Source: Shewanella amazonensis SB2B
Lineage (GTDB): Bacteria; Pseudomonadota; Gammaproteobacteria; Enterobacterales; Shewanellaceae
Assembly (NCBI RefSeq): GCF_000015245.1
Contig: NC_008700.1
Coordinates: 3,918,501-3,982,500, forward strand
Length of the DNA: 64,000 nucleotides
Reading direction: 5' to 3'
In this document: piece after piece, positions 9,397 to 16,731 of the stretch
Position numbering within the stretch: position 1 is the stretch's first letter
Layout of the letters: the number at the start of each line of letters is the position of its first letter
The notes under the pieces: model-generated
Told to the model about the DNA's origin: nothing
Seen by the model: only the letters and a program-made list of their open reading frames with translations
Database searches by the model: none
Made by a program: the position numbers and the translations under genes

Positions 9397-10220
9397 TATT
9401 TCCGCTCGCGGCGGCGCAGGCAGGCACCCAATGCCAGCAGCGCCAGCGCACCTGCGCCCAGGCTGCCACCGCCTTCCACATCGATCACCACCTCTTCTGT
9501 GTCATAGTTGGCGCTCTCCAGCGGCAGGGCATACAAATCATTGGTATCGTCCGAGCTGATGGTGGCCACTATGTCGCTGTAGCCCACTTCATAGAGGTCA
9601 ATCAGCACGTCGTAATGGTCGGTGCCGTAGCCCTGGGCCAGGGTGGTCAGCACTTCATAGTCATCCAGCTCATTGGCGCCACGGATATAAAAGGTCTCGG
9701 TGGTGAAGTATCGCACCCAGTCGCCGCCGTTGCGGCTCAGGTACAGCTCGGCATACACGGGCACCGATTCGTCAGGGTAGTTGGAATACACATCCGCATC
9801 GAAGGTCACCGAAAAGCTGCGATGGAAGCCATCGTAGTCGCGGTCTTCAAACAGGCGGGCAAAGGCATTGTAAAAGCTGAACTCATGATACACGCCGTAG
9901 CTTTGCTGACGGCTGCGCTGCAGTTTGGCGCTGGTTTCTTTCTGCGCCGCCACCTGTTCGCGGGTCTTGGGCTCGGCGGCCACGGCCTGAATTTGCTGCA
10001 CTCTGGCCTTGAGTTCACTGGCCATGGCGTCGTCCACATAGCGGCTGCTGTCTGGCTTGTCACTGAGCTGAGTGCCCACCGCCGACACCATGGGCGCACC
10101 TATGGGGCTGCCGGTCAGGGTGTCCGCCGAGGCATAAGCAGCGCTGCCCGCCAGCATCATGGCTGCCATGAGGGTTTTGATACTCAGGGAAGAAAGTGTG
10201 CCTTGGAATGGAGTCTTCAT
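9396..10220 (-). CDS. Exported GlyGly-CTERM protein (choice-of-anchor H-like)
   Basis: The 274-residue protein has an N-terminal signal peptide (MKTPFQGTL...AGSAAYASA) and ends GGGSLGAGALALLALGACLRRRERK: a Gly-rich stretch, a short hydrophobic helix and a basic tail. That is the GlyGly-CTERM signal, processed by rhombosortase in the family, usually on type II secretion substrates. The middle (about 120-240) contains YHEFSFYNAFARLFEDRDYDGFH followed by FSVTFDADVYS and repeated acidic/aromatic strands, resembling the 'choice-of-anchor H' group. I know no catalytic role. The start at 10220 is supported by GAGGA about 9 nt upstream, and longer starts lack this. It is divergent from the PepSY-regulator operon. 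Confidence 0.8.
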   Translation of the reverse strand: MKTPFQGTLSSLSIKTLMAAMMLAGSAAYASADTLTGSPIGAPMVSAVGTQLSDKPDSSRYVDDAMASELKARVQQIQAVAAEPKTREQVAAQKETSAKLQRSRQQSYGVYHEFSFYNAFARLFEDRDYDGFHRSFSVTFDADVYSNYPDESVPVYAELYLSRNGGDWVRYFTTETFYIRGANELDDYEVLTTLAQGYGTDHYDVLIDLYEVGYSDIVATISSDDTNDLYALPLESANYDTEEVVIDVEGGGSLGAGALALLALGACLRRRERK

Positions 10221-10480
10221 AGTCGCGTCCTCATACTGACTTGTTGAAGCCATTAAATCCCCCCCGCCATGAACGCTTCCTGAACGCGGTTTTTTAGCAC
10301 TTTCAGCCAATGTTCAGCCGTTAACCGCTATCAATAGGTCAATGGATTTCCAGAGACGCCCCCGGATGGAGCGACAGCCGTCCTGCTACAGGCTTACTGC
10401 GAGTTAAGTTGCTGTTCGTACTTTCCTTTACCGCAGGGGATCTTTTACACTGGCACCATTGATACGCAGAGAGAAAAGAC

Positions 10481-10783
10481 ATGACACACCGGTTTTTGCT
10501 GACACTCTTGTTTGGCGCCTGTCTGCACCTGGCAACGCCCATACCTGTCCTGGCCAAGGCCTATGCCCAGATGAACAATCAGGGACAGCAGCAGTCGCTC
10601 AAAGTCACCAGTGGCGATCAGGCCGCCGGTATGGCCGCCAGCCGCTATCCCGGGCGGGTGCTCAAGGTCAGCCGCAGCCAGGTGGGTGGCAACCCCGGCT
10701 ACCGGGTCAAGATGGTCAGCGACGACGGTAAAGTCTTTTACGTATCTGTGGATGCCCGTACCGGACGGGTTGGGAGAGACTGA
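10481..10783 (+). CDS. Periplasmic PepSY-domain protein
   Basis: The 100-residue protein has a signal peptide (cleavage near VLA-KA). It is followed by one PepSY-like unit: QAAGMAASRYPGRVLKVSRSQVGGNPGYRVKMVSDDGKVFYVSVDARTGRV, with the characteristic final VDxxTGxV strand. PepSY domains are small regulatory or inhibitor modules often encoded with two-component systems. Here the gene ends 2 bp before the response regulator start, so the three genes are almost certainly one operon and the protein may modulate the kinase in the periplasm (inference). Confidence 0.87.
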   Translation: MTHRFLLTLLFGACLHLATPIPVLAKAYAQMNNQGQQQSLKVTSGDQAAGMAASRYPGRVLKVSRSQVGGNPGYRVKMVSDDGKVFYVSVDARTGRVGRD

Positions 10784-10785
10784 CA

Positions 10786-11460
10786 ATGCGCCTGTTACTG
10801 GTTGAAGACGATGCGGCCCTGGCCGCCAATTTGGGGGATCACCTCAGAGAAAACCTCTACAGCGTGGATGTGGCCGCCGACGGCGAGCTGGGGCTGTTTC
10901 AGGGGCTGGAGTACGACTACGACGCCGCCATTATCGACGTAGGCCTGCCCAAGCTCGATGGCATCAGTCTGGTCACCAAGCTCAGGGCCGAAGGCCGTGA
11001 GTTCCCCATTCTTATCCTCACCGCCCGGGACAGCTGGGAAGACAAGGTCGAAGGCCTGGATGCCGGTGCCGACGACTACCTCACCAAGCCGTTCCATCCC
11101 CGGGAACTGGCCTCGCGCTTAAAGGCACTGATTCGCCGCAGCGCCGGTAAGGCCAGCCCCGTTATCGAAAACGGCCCTGTTACCCTCAATACCGCCAGCG
11201 GCGAAGTATTGCTTAACGGCGAGCGGGTCAGCCTGTCGGCTTCCGAGTTCCGGCTGCTGCAATTTTTGATGATGCACCGGGGCGAGGTGCAATCCAAAAC
11301 CATGCTCACCGAGCATATTTACGATCAGGACTTCGACCTCGACTCCAACGTGATTGAAGTCTTTATCCGCCGGTTGCGTAAAAAGCTCGACCCGGACAAC
11401 GAGCTCGGGCTGATTGAAACCCTGCGCGGCCAGGGCTACCGGCTGAACCTGCTGACCTGA
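10786..11460 (+). CDS. OmpR/PhoP-type response regulator
   Basis: The 224-residue protein has a receiver domain (1-115) with the acidic pair EDD at 7-9, phospho-acceptor Asp51 (IIDVGLP) and Lys in LTKPFHP near 101. A winged-helix DNA-binding domain (about 128-222; VSLSASEFRLLQFLM, VIEVFIRRLRKKL) follows. The sequence opening (MRLLLVEDDAALAANLGDHL) is close to the PhoP group. It overlaps the kinase gene by one base (TGATG), which implies translational coupling. The target genes are unknown; the PepSY gene ahead and the divergent exported-protein gene are natural candidates. Confidence 0.93.
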   Translation: MRLLLVEDDAALAANLGDHLRENLYSVDVAADGELGLFQGLEYDYDAAIIDVGLPKLDGISLVTKLRAEGREFPILILTARDSWEDKVEGLDAGADDYLTKPFHPRELASRLKALIRRSAGKASPVIENGPVTLNTASGEVLLNGERVSLSASEFRLLQFLMMHRGEVQSKTMLTEHIYDQDFDLDSNVIEVFIRRLRKKLDPDNELGLIETLRGQGYRLNLLT

Positions 11461-12860
11461 TGTCACACTCAGCCTCTACGCCCAAGCCAGTGCCTGCAGC
11501 CGCACCGGCCCACAAGCAGGCGGCGGCCTTTATCGATCGCCTATCCCTGAAAACACGCCTCTTCGTCAGTGCCGCCATACTGGTGGCATTGCTGCTGCCC
11601 GCCCTTGGCATTGCCCTGTTTCAGGCGTTTGAACGTCAGGCACTGGCAGGCAGCCGTGACGAGCTCGGCGCCCTGATTTACTCGGTGCTGGCACAAACCG
11701 ACGTGATAGACGGCAAGCTGGAAATGCCGCCCTTCCTCAATGAACCCCAGTTCAATGTCGATGGCTCCGGCCTCTATGCCGAGGTGCGCTCAGGCGCAGG
11801 CGAAGTGCTGTGGCGCTCAGGCTCCCTCATTGGCCATGGCGCCATCCCGGCACTGCCAAGCCCCGCCCCCGGCGCCGATGCCAAGGTGTTTGGCGAAACC
11901 CTGCTTAACGACGAGCCGCTGTTTGTGATGAGCTTTACCGCCGTCTACGAGAGCAAGGGCGTGGACGTGCCCCTGAGTATCCATATTCTTAAATCCCAGC
12001 AGCGTTACCGCGAAGCCCTCACCGAATTTGAGTCCAGCCTGTGGCGTTATCTGCTGCTGGCACTGGCGCTGCTCGCCGTGGTGCTGGGCCTGTGGCTGCG
12101 CTGGACTCTAAAGCCGCTGTCACGCTTCGAGGCGGAACTCAAAGCGGTGGAGCACGGCGACAAAGAACGCATAGACACCGATTATCCCACCGAGCTTGGG
12201 CCGCTGGTGCATCAGCTCAACTCCCTGTTAACCACAGAGCAAAACCAGCGTAAACGCTACCGCAATGCCCTGTCGGATCTGGCCCACAGCTTAAAAACCC
12301 CGCTGGCGGTGCTGCAAAGCCACCCGGGGCTGGACGATGCCGTGATGGAGCAGGTGGACAACATCAGCCACAGCATCAGCCATCAGCTTAAACGGGCCCA
12401 GAGCGCCGGCGCCGCCTCCTGGCACCAGGGGGTGGAAATCCTGCCCCAGGCAGAGCGGTTAACGCGCACCTTAAGCAAAATCCATGGCGATAAGGGCATC
12501 GACTTCGAGCTTAAACTCGCGGCCGAACTGGTGTTTAAGGGCGATAAAGGGGATTTGACTGAGCTTCTGGGCAATCTTTTGGATAACGCCTGCAAGGCCG
12601 CCCGCTCTCGGGTGTGCTTAAGCGCCGCCAAGCAGGATGGCAGGCTGCGGCTTATCGTCGAGGATGATGGCCCCGGGGTGGATGAGTCGATGCGGGATAA
12701 GATTTTTGAGCGCGGCATTCGTGCCGATACCTACGACAAAGGCCATGGGATAGGCCTTGCGATAGTGCAGGATCTTACCGATGCCTATCAGGGACGCTTG
12801 CTGCTTGGCCGCAGTGATTTGCTCGGCGGCGCGCGGTTTGAGGTGTCTTTCCCCCAGTAA
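11460..12860 (+). CDS. PhoQ-like sensor histidine kinase
   Basis: The 466-residue kinase has two membrane helices (about 35-57 and 194-212) around a periplasmic sensor of ~135 residues that contains PPFLNEPQFNVDGSGLYAEV. The HAMP-like linker is followed by the dimerisation box SDLAHSLKTPLAVL with phospho-acceptor His276. The ATPase domain has LLGNLLDNACKAA (N box), VEDDGPGVD (G1) and KGHGIGLAIV (G2). It should phosphorylate the regulator encoded immediately upstream. The ligand cannot be read; PhoQ relatives sense divalent cations or cationic peptides, but the acidic patch is not clearly conserved. Confidence 0.92.
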   Translation: MSHSASTPKPVPAAAPAHKQAAAFIDRLSLKTRLFVSAAILVALLLPALGIALFQAFERQALAGSRDELGALIYSVLAQTDVIDGKLEMPPFLNEPQFNVDGSGLYAEVRSGAGEVLWRSGSLIGHGAIPALPSPAPGADAKVFGETLLNDEPLFVMSFTAVYESKGVDVPLSIHILKSQQRYREALTEFESSLWRYLLLALALLAVVLGLWLRWTLKPLSRFEAELKAVEHGDKERIDTDYPTELGPLVHQLNSLLTTEQNQRKRYRNALSDLAHSLKTPLAVLQSHPGLDDAVMEQVDNISHSISHQLKRAQSAGAASWHQGVEILPQAERLTRTLSKIHGDKGIDFELKLAAELVFKGDKGDLTELLGNLLDNACKAARSRVCLSAAKQDGRLRLIVEDDGPGVDESMRDKIFERGIRADTYDKGHGIGLAIVQDLTDAYQGRLLLGRSDLLGGARFEVSFPQ

Positions 12861-12899
12861 CTTGTTTTCGCCTGACTTGGCGATGGGAAGTTTTTTGAA

Positions 12900-12999
12900 G
12901 TCGCTTTGCAAGCGACGCAAATCGAAGCCTTCCAGGCTTCACCGGGGCAAAGGGCTTTGCTCGTCCAAAGCCCCTTGCAACCCAAAAGACGCCCCCAAC
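12900..12999 (-). repeat. Dispersed structured repeat, three-hairpin module (copy A)
   Basis: On the minus strand this ~100-nt element has three hairpins: H1 at 12978-12947 (13-bp stem, 6-nt loop), H2 at 12940-12924 (17 nt, GAAGCC/GGCTTC stem) and H3 at 12916-12900 (17 nt). It aligns end to end with 21793-21892. H1 pairs differ between the two copies in a compensatory way (A-U to G-C at stem position 4, G-U to A-U at 5). Translating it yields the peptide-like shadow KALCPGEAWKAS, which I judge to be noncoding. Confidence 0.75.
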
Positions 13000-13027
13000 A
13001 GTGCCGAAATCCCCTCGGGTTTATGGA

Positions 13028-13115
13028 GTTGGTCTTGCTACTGGTTCGGACTCACATCCTTGTTCGACCGAACCAGCCTCGACATCCCAGTCTCGGCTAC
13101 GCGCCCAATTCCAAC
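13028..13115 (-). repeat. Dispersed structured repeat, conserved-loop module (copy A)
   Basis: On the minus strand: an outer stem (GTTGG..TTG with CAA..CCAAC), then GCGTAGCCGAG, a small hairpin, CGAGGC, and a 9-bp stem (13076-13068 with 13049-13041) enclosing a loop with GTCGAA and GGATG. It is homologous to 16510-16612 and 21678-21770 by loop and linker sequence, but its stem is different yet fully paired. It lies directly before the three-hairpin module on the same strand, as in the other two copies. Confidence 0.7.
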
Positions 13116-13397
13116 ACCCTCAGCGGCACCGAAGCGGAATTAAGGTGCGGTGCAATCTGCAAGTGAAGTTTTATTGCTGTTCTGACTTTTCGTCAGGGGC
13201 ACCTCGCAAGTGCATTAAGCGCATGGCCAAGCCCGAGCACTTTGTCAAAACATCAGCTCAGAGCAACACCATTTAAGTCAGTCATCAGCAAACGCGCAGA
13301 CAGGATGACAGACAAGGCAGACATCGGATGGCTATCCGAGGGCAACACCTTGTGTTCAGTGGAGCGTCCATATATGTCTTAGTTATTCGCTCATATA
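13116..13397. other. Noncoding stretch at the left edge of the AT-rich island
   Basis: No convincing gene. Base composition changes from GC-rich to AT-rich near 13380, just before the stop of the unknown 215-residue gene, so one island boundary probably lies here. I see no clear attachment-site repeat. Confidence 0.5.
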
Positions 13398-14045
13398 TCA
13401 CCCGTTAGAGAGATATTTTTTCTCTCTTGAACCATCGATAAGCGCATATAAACAATCGGGATCAGCAATTCGATCCATTCCAATTTTAATTGATGAGCTA
13501 TTTTTATAAAAAATATCAAAATGATACCTTGGATGAATTCTACCATTTTCGTTATCTTGATCATCATCAAAACGAAAATATCCATGATCATCAGTTAATA
13601 AAGAAGCAAAAACGTCAAAATAGCACATAGCTTCTTCGAGTTCTAATCTAAAATTTTCCATTATCGAGTATATAACATCTTCATGTGAGAAGCTGACTTC
13701 TTTTAAAGTGCTCGTAGCATTCCTCATAATAGAAATGAATCTACCATCGACTTCTTCACCTATGCTATCACAATTAAAATGTAATCTTTCATTATCAAAA
13801 ATTACTTGAAATGGGATGGCCATTGAAAAATACCCATCATTCTTCTTAACTATTGCTCTTTTAAAATCTCCAGAAAAAATAACCAAATCAAAATCATTCG
13901 GATATTCCTCATCTATTATTGGAACAGAATTATTTACAATCTCTACAACTTTTAGCACATTAAGGAAATTATCACATGAATTTCTTACTGCACAAAATCC
14001 AGATATAAAATAATCAGGAACATCCCTATATACATAACAACTCAT
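13398..14045 (-). CDS. Unknown 215-residue protein, partner of the SF1 helicase
   Basis: I do not recognise this soluble protein. It has no signal peptide or membrane helix, is rich in Asp, Asn, Phe and Tyr, and has one conspicuous segment near residues 160-185 (YFRFDDDQDNENGRIHPRYHFDIFY, then SSIKIGM) whose HPRYH core looks like a conserved site. DUF2290 is one family worth testing, with low confidence. Its ATG overlaps the helicase stop by four bases (14042-14045), so the two are translated as a unit. Composition is about one-third GC, far below the flanking genes, which points to horizontal acquisition. Confidence 0.75.
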   Translation of the reverse strand: MSCYVYRDVPDYFISGFCAVRNSCDNFLNVLKVVEIVNNSVPIIDEEYPNDFDLVIFSGDFKRAIVKKNDGYFSMAIPFQVIFDNERLHFNCDSIGEEVDGRFISIMRNATSTLKEVSFSHEDVIYSIMENFRLELEEAMCYFDVFASLLTDDHGYFRFDDDQDNENGRIHPRYHFDIFYKNSSSIKIGMDRIADPDCLYALIDGSREKKYLSNG

Positions 14046-16030
14046 AACTTGACATTCCTTTCATATTCAAGCTGTAGAAGTGAATCTAAATAACCCTGAT
14101 CATAGTCATCATCACCCGTAATCGTTGTAATTCTGTTTATTAATTTACCAACTAATCTTGGAGTTGCTTTTCTTTCCTTACACCAACTTCTCACATAATC
14201 TTCTATTGATAATTTATCCTCCCAAATAATCAAATCGTCTTGATTAGCGATCTCATCATCTGGTGGAATTCTAATATCCATATATCCATTTGTGTTTATA
14301 CAGTCAAGTCCATCATTCAATACTTTTACAAGTTCAGCATTGTATAACTCATTTACAACTAAATGGCTTTCTAAAAAGGATCTAGCCATCATTGTGTAAA
14401 GCGCATTACGGAAAGTTCTTGTTCTATGAAGATCTAATGAAAAACAGATAACAAATGGAAACTCTAATCCTTTTGCATTATTAATATTTGAAATAAAAAA
14501 TCTATCAGGATCGCTTCTTTTGGTTTCAAATGAAACATTTGCTTTCCAACCCAGTCTAGCTGCAACTAGGCTCTTTAATTGTGAGATAGCATCATAAATA
14601 TACTTTTGTGAGTCTAAAAAAATTACTGCTATATCCCCTTCAGCTATCGTTTCATGCCGACCAATAATTTCTTGTATCACTTCGAAAATTGAAAGAGAAA
14701 TTGACTCTCTGTTTCTAATAGTATGTATATAAGTAGAGCTAAAGTCATCAGGCATATCTTCAAATCTTCTTAATGGATCTCTATTTACAATAGCCCTATT
14801 ATTTTTTTGCACTGTATAATTGTAGCCGCAAGCTTCCCACTCATGAGGCTTTAACCATCTTAATACTGGCTGTTCATATAAACCCATTCCTAAAGCATGG
14901 GAAAACATTAGGTTCCGAGGATCTGTCCGATAGCATTTTTTAAGAACTAAATCTGAACGAGCAACAGATGCATCAATTGGTCTAAATATATTCTGAAAGA
15001 CATCACCTGCGACAAAAAGTTTCTTTTCAGTTACAAGATCGCATAAATCTATAAAACTCTCAGAGAAGTCTTGGCTTTCATCAATGAATACATAATCGAA
15101 AATGAATTCAAATTCTGATGAAGGAATTGACTTAATTTCTTCAATAGCTTTCTCACATAAATATTCAAAACTTCCTGCTTGCATATTACCAAAAGGTATG
15201 CCATAGCTATGACATATATATCTATACATTCCAGAATAAGGATCTCTTGAACTTCCCCATGCATGGAAGCAGAATAGTTTATTATCCCAATCAATTTGAC
15301 GCTCAACTCTCATAAAGTCAAAAAAATCTGGAATTCTACTTTTCATTGATGATGCCAATATTTTATTGTAGCAAGTAAATGCTATACGAGCATCTTGTTC
15401 TGAAGAATATATTTCCTTTAACTTATGCAATAGTAATTCAGTTTTACCTGAACCAGCTAAACCTTGAATCACATATTTTTTCCCAGCATTGGATTTAAAT
15501 ACAAAACCAGTTTGATCCGTGTCAAACAAAACAATTTTTGACTTTACCAACTCTAAAAGACTTTCTGCTTCGATGTTAATTTTATCAACATCGTTAACAC
15601 TACCTATAACCAAAGAGGTTAATAGATCTGAAACTCTTTTTTCTGATGGTTTTTCTAAACTTAAAGAAGCTAAATCCAACTCATCAGCTGTACAACAATC
15701 AAATAAATCGATCCAATGTTTTTTTCTTCCTATTTTTGTCCTATATTTAAATTTTTCAGACAAAAATGAAATATCATCAAAGAAGTCTTCAATATAATCA
15801 TCAAATTTATCTTTATTATCGTCCAGATCAATAAAGCAAGGTCTAGAACCTGATGAAAATATTACTACAGCACATTCATAATCATATTCTGAATCGTCTT
15901 TAGATAACGGTTTAACTAAAACATATGTCTGCTTTCTTTGAGCTTCAGCATAATCCTCTATTTTTTCTTTGATGCCAGCTTTCTCGGCTAATTCTTGTGT
16001 CTCCGGTGCAAAAAAGCAGTAACCAGACAT
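14042..16030 (-). CDS. SF1 (UvrD/DUF2075-like) helicase with novel N-terminus
   Basis: The 662-residue protein contains a superfamily-1 ATPase core: Walker A GLAGSGKTELL near 190-200, Walker B FIDESQDF near 315-321, GD.FQNIF near 340, the YRTDPRN arginine segment near 367 and NNAKGLEFPFVI near 515. The first ~150 residues form a separate domain that I cannot name (includes KYRTKIGRKKHWIDLF). The last ~100 are also outside the core. No HNH, PLD or RecB nuclease motif was seen. AAGGGG lies about 8 nt before ATG 16030. With the overlapping downstream gene it forms a two-gene AT-rich operon of the kind often carried as anti-phage cargo. That role is inference; it could also be a mobile-element repair function. 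Confidence 0.82.
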   Translation of the reverse strand: MSGYCFFAPETQELAEKAGIKEKIEDYAEAQRKQTYVLVKPLSKDDSEYDYECAVVIFSSGSRPCFIDLDDNKDKFDDYIEDFFDDISFLSEKFKYRTKIGRKKHWIDLFDCCTADELDLASLSLEKPSEKRVSDLLTSLVIGSVNDVDKINIEAESLLELVKSKIVLFDTDQTGFVFKSNAGKKYVIQGLAGSGKTELLLHKLKEIYSSEQDARIAFTCYNKILASSMKSRIPDFFDFMRVERQIDWDNKLFCFHAWGSSRDPYSGMYRYICHSYGIPFGNMQAGSFEYLCEKAIEEIKSIPSSEFEFIFDYVFIDESQDFSESFIDLCDLVTEKKLFVAGDVFQNIFRPIDASVARSDLVLKKCYRTDPRNLMFSHALGMGLYEQPVLRWLKPHEWEACGYNYTVQKNNRAIVNRDPLRRFEDMPDDFSSTYIHTIRNRESISLSIFEVIQEIIGRHETIAEGDIAVIFLDSQKYIYDAISQLKSLVAARLGWKANVSFETKRSDPDRFFISNINNAKGLEFPFVICFSLDLHRTRTFRNALYTMMARSFLESHLVVNELYNAELVKVLNDGLDCINTNGYMDIRIPPDDEIANQDDLIIWEDKLSIEDYVRSWCKERKATPRLVGKLINRITTITGDDDYDQGYLDSLLQLEYERNVKL

Positions 16031-16056
16031 AATAAAACCCCTTATTTAAAAATAGT

Positions 16057-16440
16057 TTATTTTCTATCAGCTTTAGAAAGTGGCTTATCTAATTGATTTT
16101 GATTCGATCCAGAGCAATACACATTGCATTGCCAAATTTTAAATTTAAAATTTTTCTAAAAGTAATCTATTCACTTTTTCTAACTATTTTATTTCATTTG
16201 TTAGCTGTTCATTCTTCAATTGAGCATCTTTTAATGATGAAGGCAGAGTAGTAACAACAGCTTATCCAGTCGAGATAGCTTTTTTCTTATTTTCATATGC
16301 TAACTTTATTCGATTATGTCTCACCAATCTTTGCCTTGTTGTGGGCAATTTTAACTTATGCTCATACTTTTGACATAACTTATCCCAAGTGAAGGCTTCG
16401 TTAAGGTCCCATGCATCTATCAATTCTAAATAAAAAGTGA
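16057..16440 (-). pseudogene. Decayed small island protein gene
   Basis: Minus-strand translation from about 16440 gives ELIDAWDLNEAFTWDKLC, then PTTRQRLVRHNRIKLAYENKKKAIS. An in-frame TAA, LPSSLKDAQLKNEQLTNEI and a TAG follow, then a frame change and IWQCNVYC...LDKPLSKADRK ending at 16057. Joined together these read as one ~130-residue protein with an N-terminal FTWD..C / TRQ..RH motif, a coiled coil and a final RWQYNAY...LDKPL-like tail. I associate this pattern with small proteins encoded beside tyrosine recombinases in gammaproteobacterial islands (possibly the GmtX type; family name uncertain). At least two stops and one frameshift make it nonfunctional, and its 5' end is cut at the GC-rich repeat junction near 16440. 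Confidence 0.6.
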
Positions 16441-16509
16441 GGACACCCTCAACTCTTCCCGCCGACGCATTTGCCGAAGGTTACGTCGCTCCCGCTTGAA
16501 GCGGCCGCA

Positions 16510-16612
16510 GGGCATTGGTGTCCGTTGCGTGGCCGAGGTATGGATACCGAGGCAGCGTCAGTCGAATCAGGGATGAGCGTCTGACGCGATAGCGATAGGA
16601 CACCAAATGCCC
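16510..16612 (+). repeat. Dispersed structured repeat, conserved-loop module (copy C)
   Basis: Outer stem 16510-16523 with 16598-16612 (14 bp, one bulge); small hairpin 16537-16548 (GGTAT/ATACC); inner stem 16555-16560 with 16582-16587 (GCGTCA/TGACGC) enclosing GTCGAATCAGGGATGAGC. The copy at 21678 has GGCAT/ATGCC and GCGACA/TGTCGC at the same places, so both stems changed with pairing kept. The outer stem has an unrelated sequence in each copy. Confidence 0.78.
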
Positions 16613-16654
16613 AAGGAGTCGTCCGCTTCGTTGCGGGTCGCAGGGGGATTGGAC

Positions 16655-16731
16655 AAGGGGGCAAGTCGATACTGCCCCCTTTCCTCGGGTGTGGGGTGAA
16701 GCCCCACGATTTTCGCCAAACGAAGTTTGGC
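16655..16731 (+). repeat. Dispersed structured repeat, three-hairpin module (copy C, divergent)
   Basis: H1 is 16655-16663 with 16673-16681 (AAGGGGGCA/TGCCCCCTT). H2 is 16691-16707 (17 nt, GTGGGG/CCCCAC). H3 is 16715-16731 (17 nt, GCCAAAC/GTTTGGC). Hairpin order, the 17-nt lengths of H2 and H3 and the linkers (CGGGT before H2, GATTTTC between H2 and H3) match the modules at 12900 and 21793, although the stems share almost no sequence. It follows a conserved-loop module as in the other copies. Confidence 0.65.

Noticed and set aside
12788..12985. Short ORFs sharing KALCPGEAWKAS / KAFCPGEAWKAS (here and at 21794-22006)
   Set aside because: The shared peptide is the translation of the three-hairpin repeat; similarity is explained by nucleotide homology.
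16510..16612. Integron attC site
   Set aside because: The imperfect palindrome recalls attC, but the RYYYAAC/GTTRRRY ends, gene-cassette arrangement and integrase are absent.
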